Below, in pieces: positions 52,765 through 62,158 of a stretch of 64,000 bases of DNA. The stretch is from Arcanobacterium_A hippocoleae (GTDB taxonomy: Bacteria; Actinomycetota; Actinomycetes; Actinomycetales; Actinomycetaceae), in NCBI RefSeq assembly GCF_031456295.1, contig NZ_JAVDUJ010000001.1, forward strand, positions 124,001-188,000, read 5' to 3'. The notes under the pieces are model-generated. The model did no database searches, was not told the DNA's origin, and worked only from the letters and a program-made list of their open reading frames with translations. The position numbers and the translations under genes were made by a program. Numbering within the stretch: position 1 is the first letter of the stretch; the number at the start of each line of letters is the position of its first letter.

Positions 52765-53691
52765 ATGACGGCAAAGATTCTTGACGGAAAATCCGTTGCT
52801 GCGCAAATTAAATCTGAGCTTGCACAACAAGTTGCAGCACTTAAAAAGAAGGGGATTACTCCCGGACTCGGCACGATTATGGTTGGTGATGATCCAGGGT
52901 CACAAATTTACGTGGCAGGAAAACATCGCGATTGTGCCGAAATCGGAATTTCGTCTTTGCGTATTGACCTGCCTGCGAGGGCTACACAAGACGATATCAT
53001 TGCGGCAGTGCACGAGTTCAATTCAGCTCCAGAATGTACCGGGTTTATCGTGCAGCTACCGCTGCCAGCAGGGATCAATCAAGATCAAATACTTGCTGCG
53101 ATATTACCGGAAAAGGATGCTGACGGCTTGCATCCGGCAAATCTGGGAAAGCTGGTATTAAGCGTGAAAGGTGCGTTAAATACGCCAGTGCCATGTACTC
53201 CACGCGGTGTGATTGAGCTTGGTCGCCGTGGCGGTTTTGATTGGCAAGGGAAAAATGTGTGCATCGTGGGGCGCGGAATCACCGTCGGACGGTCGCTTTC
53301 ACTGCTGCTGACGCGCGCAGATGTGAATGCCACAGTAGATATTTGCCATAGTGCAACAAAAAATTTAGCTGAGCATACTTTGCGTGCCGATGCGGTGGTG
53401 ATGGCGGTTGGTCATAAATATTTACTGCAACCTGCGATGATTCAACCGGGAGCAGCCGTTTTTGATGTGGGCGTGAGTCGCGGTATCAATCCAGCGACGG
53501 GCAAAGCAAAAATTTATGGCGATATTGATCCAGCAGTAAGTGAAGTAGCAGGGTATTTCACCCCAAATCCAGGTGGAGTAGGTCCAATGACGCGTGCGAT
53601 GCTACTGCAAAATATTGTGGAAACGGCACATCGGCAGCTGTCACAAAATAATTCAGAAATGAGGAAAATCAATGCGGATTGCGACGTGTAA
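52765..53691 (+). CDS. folD: Methylene-THF dehydrogenase/cyclohydrolase FolD
   Basis: 308 residues. IYVAGKHRDCAEIGI holds the catalytic Lys of YxxxK, FIVQLPLPAG, PCTPRGVIEL and CIVGRGITVGRSLSLLL the NADP site. It follows glyA by four bases, fitting shared one-carbon metabolism. The end overlaps xth by 20 bases. Confidence 0.97.
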   Translation: MTAKILDGKSVAAQIKSELAQQVAALKKKGITPGLGTIMVGDDPGSQIYVAGKHRDCAEIGISSLRIDLPARATQDDIIAAVHEFNSAPECTGFIVQLPLPAGINQDQILAAILPEKDADGLHPANLGKLVLSVKGALNTPVPCTPRGVIELGRRGGFDWQGKNVCIVGRGITVGRSLSLLLTRADVNATVDICHSATKNLAEHTLRADAVVMAVGHKYLLQPAMIQPGAAVFDVGVSRGINPATGKAKIYGDIDPAVSEVAGYFTPNPGGVGPMTRAMLLQNIVETAHRQLSQNNSEMRKINADCDV

Positions 53692-54499
53692 TGTGAATGG
53701 GATCCGTGCCGCAGCTCGGAAGGGGATGGGGCAGTGGATCACGCAAACTCATGCCGACGTGCTGCTTTTCCAAGAAGTACGTGCACCCGAAGCAATCGCG
53801 GCACAGCTGATCGGGGAATCTGGTATTGCGTATCAGGTTTTCCAGCAAGCCAGTGAGTTGAAAGGGCGCGCAGGAGTGGCAGTTGCCGTCCGTGATGGAA
53901 TTGAAGTTGGGCAGGTCCGGATTGGCCTTGCGGCAGGATTATCTGCGGAGGAAAATGAGCCTGCGGTAGATACTGGGCGCTGGGTAGAGGTTGATTTACC
54001 GGCACTGGATACCACTTTTATTAGTGCATACTTGCATTCTGGGGTAGCTACGGACGAAGCGAAGATGGCTGCCAAATATCGTCATTTAGAGCGAGTTACC
54101 CAGCGGCTTACAGAGTTGATGAACCGGCGTGAGTATGCGCATGTGCTCATCGCAGGGGATTTCAATATCGTGCATACTGCGCTTGACATCAAGAATTGGA
54201 AGTCGAATCACAATCGGACGGCAGGGGTACTTGATACTGAAATTGCTTATTTCGAAAAATGGCTTACCGACCTTGGATATGTAGATGTGCAACGGATGCT
54301 TACACCACAGGTGCAGGGAGCATATACGTGGTGGTCGCAGCGCGGAAAAGCCTTTGATAACGATGCTGGCTGGCGGATCGATTATCAGCTTGCAGATGCG
54401 GGATTAGCTAAGCGAGCGGTGAATTTCCAAATCGATCGTGCAACAGAATATGCGCAGCGGTTCTCAGACCATGCTCCGCTCGTGATTGAATATAACTAA
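53672..54499 (+). CDS. xth: Exodeoxyribonuclease III (Xth)
   Basis: 275 residues of the EEP nuclease family. CNVNGIRAAARKGM, QEVRAPEAI with the metal Glu, GDFNIVHTALDIKNW, and the C-terminal FSDHAPLVIEY are motif matches. It acts in base-excision repair as AP endonuclease. A GAGGAAAATC ribosome site lies within folD. The 20-base overlap couples it to folD. Confidence 0.94.
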   Translation: MRIATCNVNGIRAAARKGMGQWITQTHADVLLFQEVRAPEAIAAQLIGESGIAYQVFQQASELKGRAGVAVAVRDGIEVGQVRIGLAAGLSAEENEPAVDTGRWVEVDLPALDTTFISAYLHSGVATDEAKMAAKYRHLERVTQRLTELMNRREYAHVLIAGDFNIVHTALDIKNWKSNHNRTAGVLDTEIAYFEKWLTDLGYVDVQRMLTPQVQGAYTWWSQRGKAFDNDAGWRIDYQLADAGLAKRAVNFQIDRATEYAQRFSDHAPLVIEYN

Positions 54500-54575
54500 A
54501 TAATACGAAATACAGAAATCTGCGGTATGTATTTTCCGTCAGCAGATTGATATCGCAAAATGCTATAGGGAATGG

Positions 54576-56039
54576 ATGATGACGAAGCAAGTATCAGATA
54601 GTTCACGTAAACTAGTAGCAGATGAAGATCCACGAAAAGAGCGTCCGCTGGATTTAGCACAAGCCCAGATTCGGCAACGCAAGATCGGCTTTGCAAAAGT
54701 AAATGCGGAGCTTGATGGTGCTCTTGAAGGCAGTCCAACTTGGGAAAATGAACGGAAAAAAGCAGCTCCTGCGGATACGATTGCAGCCAAGCTTTTTAAA
54801 CTGTTGGCGTATTTGAATGGTACGCGTTTGCTGCGCGCAAATTCTCGTTATGTTAACGGGCGGGGATATCTTTTAGCAGGTGGGATTGCATATTCTGCGC
54901 TTTTCTCAATTGCTGGTTCGCTGACGATCGCGCTGACATTTTTGGCAGCAGCAATTGGCAGTAATCGCGAAATTTTTGATTCCTTTATTGAGAAAACTAA
55001 TAGTGTACTGCCAGGAGTTCTGCAAACTGCTGAAAATCCGAATGGTTTGCTCAATCCAGAAGATTTGATTGTCGAAAATCCTTTCAATATCGTGACGTTA
55101 ATTTCCTTGCTGATTGTGTTGTGGTCGGCACTTTCGTTGATGTCGGGTTTGCGTTTGGCAATCTGGAATATGTTTGGCATTGCCAGTTTGCCGATGGTTT
55201 TCATTTCACAAAAGATTCGCGATTTGGGAGCTTTCTTAGTGCTCGGAGTGAGCGTGGTGATCTCCACGGTGATTGCAGGCGGTGCGAGTATTTTTGCAGA
55301 TCAAATTTTTGAGTTTTTGAATCTTCCGGGGCAGTGGGCACGAATTTTGCTAATGGGATTAACGTTTCTCGTTGGTGTATTTGTGGATACGTTAGTATTT
55401 ATTTTTATATTTGTGGTTCTCGCTGGAATTAAAGCGCCTCGGCGTGATCTCTGGCTTGGTTCACTGCTTGCAGGTGTGCTTTCGTCCGTAGTCCGTGGCT
55501 TGGGGACTTCTGCAGTCTCATCTGTTGCGGATAATCCGCTTTTAGCTCCTTTTGCTGCGATTGTGACGATTCTGCTCTGGGTCAATCTGATTGCTCGGAT
55601 CACGCTCAATGCTGCTGCTTTCATCGCGAATCCGCCAGAAGCGCTTGTCTTGAATAATGATTATTTTCCGCACGCTAATGATGCGCCAAATTACGTGACC
55701 AAATCTGATTTGCGTACACTTGCGTGGGCTCATGATCCGATCACGGGTGTGGTGCTTCCAGATTTACGTGCTGGATTTATGCGGAAAGTAAATCAAGAAG
55801 TGGCAGCTGGCGCTTTAGAGCTTGAAGCCGAATATCGGCAGATCGCACAAAAGCAGGCGCAGGCTGAAAAAGAGCGGATACAAATTGCGGAAAAGACTGC
55901 AAGAGAAGCTGAAGAAATAAAATCTGCTGAGCGTAAGGCAAAGTGGGAAGCAAGAAAGGCTGCGCAGACGCAGCAAGCTGGTTTTGATCCTTATAATTAT
56001 GCAGTGCCGTCTGCTGGAATATGGCGTAGTGAGAAGTGA
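54576..56039 (+). CDS. YihY/BrkB-family membrane protein
   Basis: 487 residues. Around 80 cytosolic N-terminal residues, six helices in the YihY core (GYLLAGGIAYSALFSIAGSL, LVVLWSALSLMSGLRLAIW-like region), and a long charged C-terminal coiled coil (EKERIQIAEKTAREAEEI). Formerly called ribonuclease BN, now regarded as a membrane protein of unknown role. Tail of about 80 residues is longer than usual. Confidence 0.88.
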   Translation: MMTKQVSDSSRKLVADEDPRKERPLDLAQAQIRQRKIGFAKVNAELDGALEGSPTWENERKKAAPADTIAAKLFKLLAYLNGTRLLRANSRYVNGRGYLLAGGIAYSALFSIAGSLTIALTFLAAAIGSNREIFDSFIEKTNSVLPGVLQTAENPNGLLNPEDLIVENPFNIVTLISLLIVLWSALSLMSGLRLAIWNMFGIASLPMVFISQKIRDLGAFLVLGVSVVISTVIAGGASIFADQIFEFLNLPGQWARILLMGLTFLVGVFVDTLVFIFIFVVLAGIKAPRRDLWLGSLLAGVLSSVVRGLGTSAVSSVADNPLLAPFAAIVTILLWVNLIARITLNAAAFIANPPEALVLNNDYFPHANDAPNYVTKSDLRTLAWAHDPITGVVLPDLRAGFMRKVNQEVAAGALELEAEYRQIAQKQAQAEKERIQIAEKTAREAEEIKSAERKAKWEARKAAQTQQAGFDPYNYAVPSAGIWRSEK

Positions 56040-56208
56040 TATGAAAGCTGCGAAATATTTGCGGATCAGGAATGAAAAAGAATTTTAGTTTGATTTTGAA
56101 ATATTTGAGCATTTAACGTGGTGATGCGTTATTATTAGTCGGTGAACAAACAGTGCTCGGAGCTGATGCACTAGCCTGAGCAATACACACAAATCAGGAG
56201 AAAATCAC

Positions 56209-57300
56209 GTGAAGAAGTCAAATTCACTGCTTGCCATCGCGGCAGCTGCCACACTTGCACTTACTGCTTGTGGCGGTGGCGATGCAAACAATGCAGGCAA
56301 AGAGGGAAAAAGTGTAGACTACAAGGCTTGTATTATTTCTGACGCTGGTGGTTGGAAAGATAAGTCGTTCAACGAGTCTGCAAAGAATGGTTTGGATAAG
56401 GCGATTGCCGAGCTGAAGATCCAGCATAATACAGCAGAATCTTCAGCTGATACAGATTTCGAACCAAATGTACAGCAGATGGTACAAGATGGCTGTAATC
56501 TGCTGATTGGTGTTGGATATAAACTTGCTCCGGCAATTACGAAGTCCGCACAAGATAATACTGATCTTTCGTATGCCCTGATCGATTCAGGATTTTCTGG
56601 ATCTGATGGGAAGCCAGTAGATGTGAAGAATGGTCGTGCGCTGCTCTTTAACACCCAAGAAGCAGCTTTCCTTGGCGGTTACGTAGCAGCAAGCGTAACC
56701 AAGACGGGGAAGGTCGCAACTTTCGGTGGGATGCCAATTCCGTCCGTACAAATCTTTATGGATGGTTTTGCTGACGGTGTGAAAGCATACAACGAAGCTA
56801 AAGGCAAAAATATTGAACTACTCGGTTGGGATAAGGAAGCCCAAACAGGTGCATTTGTGAACTCATTCGATGATCAGGCTCTTGGCAAGGTACAAGCACA
56901 GCAGTTCATTGATCAGGGTGCAGATATTATTATGCCAGTTGCTGGTCCAGTGGGTCTTGGCGCTGCAGCTGCAGCAAAGGCTGCCGGCAATGTGCTGCTC
57001 ATTGGAGTTGACTCTGATTGGTATCAGGCTAATCCAGACTACAAGGAGATCGTGCTTACCTCCGTCATGAAGGGCATTGATGCTTCTGTTTTCGATACGA
57101 TCAAGTCTGGTGTAGATGGCAAGTTTAATAACAACGCATACGTAGGCACTCTCGAAAACGGTGGCGTGAAGCTTGCACCATTCTATGATTTCGATGCGCA
57201 GGTATCAGATGAAATCAAGAAGGATCTTGAGAAGCTAACCGAGGAGATCAAGACCGGAAAGCTGAAGATCGAAAGCAAGCACGCTACTGAAGTGAAGTAA
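56209..57300 (+). CDS. BmpA-family nucleoside-binding lipoprotein
   Basis: 363 residues. Signal peptide with lipobox LTAC (Cys21). The BMP fold shows SDAGGWKDKSFNESA, NTQEAAFLGGYVAAS and GGMPIPSVQIFMDGFADG. It binds nucleosides outside the cell for the ABC importer downstream; cdd, deoA and deoC then use them. GTG start with CAGGAG nine bases ahead. A perfect hairpin separates it from the ATPase gene. Confidence 0.93.
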   Translation: MKKSNSLLAIAAAATLALTACGGGDANNAGKEGKSVDYKACIISDAGGWKDKSFNESAKNGLDKAIAELKIQHNTAESSADTDFEPNVQQMVQDGCNLLIGVGYKLAPAITKSAQDNTDLSYALIDSGFSGSDGKPVDVKNGRALLFNTQEAAFLGGYVAASVTKTGKVATFGGMPIPSVQIFMDGFADGVKAYNEAKGKNIELLGWDKEAQTGAFVNSFDDQALGKVQAQQFIDQGADIIMPVAGPVGLGAAAAAKAAGNVLLIGVDSDWYQANPDYKEIVLTSVMKGIDASVFDTIKSGVDGKFNNNAYVGTLENGGVKLAPFYDFDAQVSDEIKKDLEKLTEEIKTGKLKIESKHATEVK

Positions 57301-57400
57301 AAACTGGGCTGAGAGCACATGAAAGATCCGTGCATCTCGGAGCTAGTTTTTGCAAACTTCCAGCTGAAATAGTGTTAGCTTGCAGAAAAATGTAGAATAC

Positions 57401-57435
57401 GTTGAGGTTCGGTTTTTCCAAAACCGAACCTCAAC
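57401..57435 (+). terminator. Perfect 16-bp hairpin between bmpA-type gene and ATPase gene
   Basis: Arms GTTGAGGTTCGGTTTT (57401-57416) and its complement (57420-57435) with a three-base loop. No U-tract follows. Position equals the 3721 hairpin in the sugar importer: after the binding-protein gene, before the membrane genes. Confidence 0.6.
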
Positions 57436-57527
57436 TGCTACCTAGAAACCGTTTGGCTTAAAAGGTTGTTTGGTGTAAAAAGAAGAAGATGCCTTTTCTA
57501 TTTTTATTTTATTGAGAGGGGTATGGT

Positions 57528-59096
57528 GTGAAGCTTGAGCTGAAGGGGATAACAAAGAGGTTTGGTCCCCTGGTTGCAAACGACCATATTGATTTAGTAG
57601 TCGAAGAGGGGCAAATCCATGCGCTACTTGGTGAAAACGGTGCTGGGAAATCTACCCTCATGAATGTGCTTTATGGATTATATGATCCAGATGAAGGCGA
57701 AATTTTGCTTGATGGCAAGCCAGTAAAATTTAAAGGTCCCGGAGATGCGGTGGCAGCTGGCATCGGGATGGTGCATCAGCATTTTATGCTGATTCCAGTA
57801 TTTACCGTGGCTGAGTCGATTGCGCTGGGATATGAGCCGACGAAAAAAGCTGGATTGATTGATTTGAAGAAGGCACGGCAGACGGTGCTTGAAGTCTCGA
57901 AACGATTTGGTTTTGATCTTGATCCAGATGCATATATTGAAGATTTACCAGTAGGTGCCCAGCAACGTGTAGAAATCGTGAAGGCACTTTCACGTGACGC
58001 GAAAGTATTGATTCTTGATGAGCCCACCGCTGTGCTCACCCCGCAAGAAACTGATGAGCTGATGGAAATTATGAAGCAACTTGCTGCATCAGGTACATCA
58101 ATTGTTTTTATCACACATAAACTTCGCGAAGTACGTGCAGTTGCCGATGAAATCACTGTGATTCGGCGCGGAAAAGTGGTTGGGCAAGCGAGCCCAACTT
58201 CATCTGAAGCTGAGTTAGCTACGAAAATGGTTGGCCGTCCGGTAATGATGAAGGTCGAAAAAACACCGGCAAAGATTGGCGAGATCGGTCTGGAATTGGA
58301 AAACCTTTCCGTATTCGATGAATCAGGTGCGCTTGCGGTCAATGATGTTTCTTTTGTGATCAACCGTGGTGAAGTTTTGGCGATTGCGGGGGTGCAAGGA
58401 AATGGGCAGACTGAACTTGCACAAGCAGTGATTGGGATTTCTCCAACTGCGGCAGGGAAGATCAAGCTTGCTGGGAAAAATATTTCTGGGCAGAGTGTAA
58501 AAGCCAATCTCGAAGAGGGGATTGGCTATGTACCTGAAGACCGTTCTAAAGATGGCATGATTGCCGCTTTCTCGATTGCGCAAAATCTGGTGCTCGATCA
58601 ATACCGTCATGCACCATTTTCTCGCGGTTTAGCATTGAATTCAGGCGCAATGATTCGGAATGCAGAAGAAAAAGTAACCGAATTTGATATTCGACTAACT
58701 TCGATCCACGATCCGATTTCCACACTTTCTGGAGGAAATCAGCAAAAAGTAGTGGTCGCGCGTGAGATTGGACGGCAGCTGCAGCTGTTGGTGGTAAATC
58801 AACCTACACGTGGCGTCGATGTAGGTTCGATCGAGTTTATTCATCAGCGCATTGTTGCTGAGCGTGATGCCGGCACACCGGTGCTGCTTGTCTCTTCGGA
58901 ATTAGATGAAGTTGTGGCACTCGCCGATAAGATCGCGGTAATGTATCGCGGTGCAATCATGGGGATTGTGCCAGCTGATACTCCGCGTGATGTGCTGGGC
59001 TTGATGATGGCAGGGGTGCCACAAAATGAAGCTTTTGCGCAGGTAAATGGAGCGTTTACAAAGCACGATGGCGATTTTGGCGGAGAAGGGAAGTGA
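57528..59096 (+). CDS. Nucleoside ABC importer, double ATP-binding protein
   Basis: 522 residues with two ABC domains as in RbsA/NupA. Domain 1 has GENGAGKSTLMN and LILDEPTAVLTP. Domain 2 has GVQGNGQTELAQ, a degenerate Walker A (no Lys-Ser), and LSGGNQQKVVVAREIG; one active site per chain is usual in this family. GTG start. It drives uptake with the two permeases that follow. Confidence 0.93.
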   Translation: MKLELKGITKRFGPLVANDHIDLVVEEGQIHALLGENGAGKSTLMNVLYGLYDPDEGEILLDGKPVKFKGPGDAVAAGIGMVHQHFMLIPVFTVAESIALGYEPTKKAGLIDLKKARQTVLEVSKRFGFDLDPDAYIEDLPVGAQQRVEIVKALSRDAKVLILDEPTAVLTPQETDELMEIMKQLAASGTSIVFITHKLREVRAVADEITVIRRGKVVGQASPTSSEAELATKMVGRPVMMKVEKTPAKIGEIGLELENLSVFDESGALAVNDVSFVINRGEVLAIAGVQGNGQTELAQAVIGISPTAAGKIKLAGKNISGQSVKANLEEGIGYVPEDRSKDGMIAAFSIAQNLVLDQYRHAPFSRGLALNSGAMIRNAEEKVTEFDIRLTSIHDPISTLSGGNQQKVVVAREIGRQLQLLVVNQPTRGVDVGSIEFIHQRIVAERDAGTPVLLVSSELDEVVALADKIAVMYRGAIMGIVPADTPRDVLGLMMAGVPQNEAFAQVNGAFTKHDGDFGGEGK

Positions 59097-59103
59097 ACTG
59101 AAA

Positions 59104-60297
59104 ATGACGAAAAATAATTCTCCTCAAACCAGTAAACCAAGTGCTGGTATGTGGCTGAAGGGCTTTCTGCATACTGGGCTGCGCTCAGGGTGGCTCGTAG
59201 CGCTATTGGCAGTGATCTTCGCTTTCCTCATTGGGGCGATCCTGATCGTGATCGCTGGTGCAAACGTGGGAGAAGCATATTATGCAATGTTCCGGGGGGC
59301 GATCTTTGATCCGCAGGCAAGAAACTTTACCCGTGCAATCCTTCCGCTCACAAATACTCTCGTTTATGCGGCTCCATTGATCATTGCGGGTCTTGGTTTA
59401 GGCTTTGGCTTCCAAGCTGGTCTTTTTAATATTGGTGGTACGGGGCAGTTGCTTTTTGGTGCAATAGGTGCGATTTGGGTGGCGACAAAGCTTACTCTTC
59501 CGGTAGGTGTGCATCTCCTTGTAGCACTTCTTGTGGCGATGCTCGCAGGCGGGTTGTACGCTGGGATCGCTGGTTTCCTGAAGGCAAAAACGGGCGCCAA
59601 TGAAGTGATTATTACAATCATGCTAAATTCAATTGCGGCTTTGGCAATGGCATACTTACTTTCACTGCCATATTGGCAAGCAGCAAGCTCGAATAATCCA
59701 CAGACGGCTGTAGCATCTCCGACAGCGCAGCTACCAATGCTGCTGCCAGCGCCATTCAAGCTACATTCAGGGATCATTATTGCGATTCTTGCTACCGTTA
59801 TTTACTGGTGGGTCTTGCAACGTTCAACTTTCGGTTTTGAACTGCGTGCCGTCGGTGCAAATCACCATGCGGCTCATACTGCAGGGATGTCGATTGCGAG
59901 GGTCACTACACTCACAATGGTTGGTTCGGGAATCTTCCTGGGTTTGGCGGGTGCGAACCAGGCGCTTGGCACACTTGGTTACGTAACGGCAGGAATTGCC
60001 GGATCGATTGGTTTCGATGCAATTACTGTTGCGCTGCTTGGACGAAATAAGCCATTAGGGATATTTTTCTCAGGTTTGCTTTTTGGTGCCTTCCAAGCGG
60101 GTGGGTATGCGATGCAAACACGCGATGTGCCAATCGATATGATTTTAATTTTGCAATCTTTGATCGTGCTCTTCATTGCTGCACCAGCATTGGTTCGGTT
60201 CATTGTACGATTGCCGAAACCTGATGGAAAGACTCTGCGTGAATATGTGGCAACTATTTCAGAGGCACAATCCACGGCGAAAGGAGAAGTAGCATGA
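59104..60297 (+). CDS. Nucleoside ABC importer permease 1
   Basis: 397 residues, BPD_transp_2 family, about ten helices (GLGFGFQAGLFNIGGTGQLL, GANEVIITIMLNSIAAL, FGFELRAVGANHHAAHTAGM). ATG at 59104, seven bases after the ATPase gene; a longer upstream frame lies inside that gene. Overlaps the second permease by four bases. Confidence 0.92.
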   Translation: MTKNNSPQTSKPSAGMWLKGFLHTGLRSGWLVALLAVIFAFLIGAILIVIAGANVGEAYYAMFRGAIFDPQARNFTRAILPLTNTLVYAAPLIIAGLGLGFGFQAGLFNIGGTGQLLFGAIGAIWVATKLTLPVGVHLLVALLVAMLAGGLYAGIAGFLKAKTGANEVIITIMLNSIAALAMAYLLSLPYWQAASSNNPQTAVASPTAQLPMLLPAPFKLHSGIIIAILATVIYWWVLQRSTFGFELRAVGANHHAAHTAGMSIARVTTLTMVGSGIFLGLAGANQALGTLGYVTAGIAGSIGFDAITVALLGRNKPLGIFFSGLLFGAFQAGGYAMQTRDVPIDMILILQSLIVLFIAAPALVRFIVRLPKPDGKTLREYVATISEAQSTAKGEVA

Positions 60298-61598
60298 GCG
60301 TAAAAACTGAAGTGAAAATGCAAAATGCGGCCGGTAGTTCTGCGCTGCGCAAGATTTCGTGGAAGCTACCAATTACTTTCACTTTTGCTGCTTTTCTGCT
60401 TGCTTTCTTTGCAGTTAGATCGGTAGGGGAAACCCTGATTCGGTTGAATGATACGAAGCAGAATTTCCGGATTCCAGATTTCACGATTCCTGCAAGCACA
60501 GTACTCTGGATCTTTTTCGCAATAGTTTTGATTGTGACGGCATATTCATATTTCTCTGCAGTTGCACGTGGAAAATTTGGTGCTTTAGAACGTCACCTCG
60601 ATACTACCGGAGCGATCATCGTAGGTTTACTAACAGTAGTTGGTTTCATGATTTTTGCTGGTGCTGGATCAGCTGGTGCTGTTACGATCACATCTACGTT
60701 AGTTTCCACAATTGCAATTTCGACCCCGCTGATCTTTGGTTCACTATCAGGTGTTGTTTGTGAACACGTAGGAGTGGTGAATATCGCGATCGAAGGTCAG
60801 CTTTTGGTGGGAGCCTTCGCGGGAGTAATGGCTGCTTCTTTCTTTCATAATGTTTTCGCTGGATTAGTAATGGCACCGATCGTGGGTGCACTGCTCGGTG
60901 TATTATTAGCGCTTTTCGCTGTGAATTATGGTGTAGATCAAATCATCGTCGGTGTAGTCTTGAATGTGCTTGCGCTTGGACTTACGACCTTCTTCGCTGG
61001 CACGATCATGAGCCATAATGCGCAGCTTTTCAATACGAATCGTTACGCACTGCAGACGCTTCCGATTCCGGGGTTATCACAAATCCCGGTGATTGGTCCA
61101 GCGCTTTTCAATCAGACAATTCTCGTTTACATCATGTATGTGACAGTAGTTGTGCTCACGATTTTCCTCTATCGCTCGCGTTGGGGATTGCGAATGCGTG
61201 CATGCGGCGAACATCCACGTGCAGCTGATACAGTCGGGATCAACGTTAATCGCACCCGTTTCTTAAATACGATCCTTGGTTCGGCAATTGCTGGTTTAGG
61301 TGGCGCGTTTTTCACGATCGGTTCAGGGCTCATCTTCACTGACAATATGGCTGCAGGTAACGGCTATATTGCTTTGGCAGCAATGATTTTGGGTAAATGG
61401 CATCCGATCGGTGCAGTTGCAGCGTCGTTGATGTTTGGTTTTGCGAAGGCTCTGGCATTGCTTGTACCGAGTTTGACGACTGCAATTCCATCACAGCTAG
61501 TGAATATGATTCCCTATTTAGTCACGATTGTGGCAGTTGCTGGATTTGTTGGGAAGTCGCGTCCACCAGCTGCAGAGAATATTCCTTATTTGAAGTAG
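60294..61598 (+). CDS. Nucleoside ABC importer permease 2
   Basis: 434 residues, BPD_transp_2 family. GSLSGVVCEHVGVVNIAIEG and GLRMRACGEHPRAADTVGIN are the typical motifs. About 80 N-terminal residues with two extra helices precede the core. ATGA overlap with permease 1. A perfect 15-bp hairpin follows. Confidence 0.92.
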   Translation: MSVKTEVKMQNAAGSSALRKISWKLPITFTFAAFLLAFFAVRSVGETLIRLNDTKQNFRIPDFTIPASTVLWIFFAIVLIVTAYSYFSAVARGKFGALERHLDTTGAIIVGLLTVVGFMIFAGAGSAGAVTITSTLVSTIAISTPLIFGSLSGVVCEHVGVVNIAIEGQLLVGAFAGVMAASFFHNVFAGLVMAPIVGALLGVLLALFAVNYGVDQIIVGVVLNVLALGLTTFFAGTIMSHNAQLFNTNRYALQTLPIPGLSQIPVIGPALFNQTILVYIMYVTVVVLTIFLYRSRWGLRMRACGEHPRAADTVGINVNRTRFLNTILGSAIAGLGGAFFTIGSGLIFTDNMAAGNGYIALAAMILGKWHPIGAVAASLMFGFAKALALLVPSLTTAIPSQLVNMIPYLVTIVAVAGFVGKSRPPAAENIPYLK

Positions 61599-61631
61599 GC
61601 TAGGCAATATTTTAGGGAGAGATAAATTTAG

Positions 61632-61670
61632 ATTTCGGTTAGCCACTCGAAAATTGTGGCTAACCGAAAT
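61632..61670 (+). terminator. Perfect 15-bp hairpin after the importer genes
   Basis: Arms ATTTCGGTTAGCCAC (61632-61646) and complement (61656-61670), nine-base loop, weak T-rich tail (TATCTCATCT). Separates importer and salvage genes; partial read-through is likely. Confidence 0.65.
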
Positions 61671-61723
61671 TATCTCATCTCAGATGTTGTTTGCGTATTT
61701 TATGAATCTGAAAATCGATTTGA

Positions 61724-62158
61724 ATGGATGAAGCAATGATGCTTGATTGGGAAGAACTGATCTATCAGGCACAAGCGGCAATGAAATGCGCTTATGCACC
61801 CTATTCACACTATCCGGTAGGTGCGGCAGGATTGACGGAAACTGGCGTGATCTATACTGGGTGTAATGTGGAAAATGCTTCCACGGGTCTTGGACTATGT
61901 GCTGAATGCGGGATGATTTCCGCGATGATCCGTGCAGGAGCTAGCAGACTAGTAGCAGTGGCTTGTGTAAATAAAGAAAATGAAGTGATCACCCCCTGCG
62001 GGCGCTGTCGTCAGCTAATTTATGAGCACGGTGGAAGTGAATGTTTAGTGGCGATGCCGCAAGGACCGATGTCTTTAGCACAATTGCTTCCAGGGGCATT
62101 CGGCCCGTCTGATTTGGGGAAAATTTCACCAGTTGTGGAAATGAAAGAAGCTGAATAA
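61724..62158 (+). CDS. cdd: Cytidine deaminase
   Basis: 144 residues. Zinc ligands in GLCAECGM and PCGRCRQ; YAPYSHYPVGAAG and NVENASTGLG contact the nucleoside. The usual His/Cys-Ala-Glu motif is CAE, with Glu as proton shuttle. It turns cytidine and deoxycytidine into uridines. Start may be at 61724, 61736 or 61739. Stop overlaps deoA (TAATG). Confidence 0.94.
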   Translation: MDEAMMLDWEELIYQAQAAMKCAYAPYSHYPVGAAGLTETGVIYTGCNVENASTGLGLCAECGMISAMIRAGASRLVAVACVNKENEVITPCGRCRQLIYEHGGSECLVAMPQGPMSLAQLLPGAFGPSDLGKISPVVEMKEAE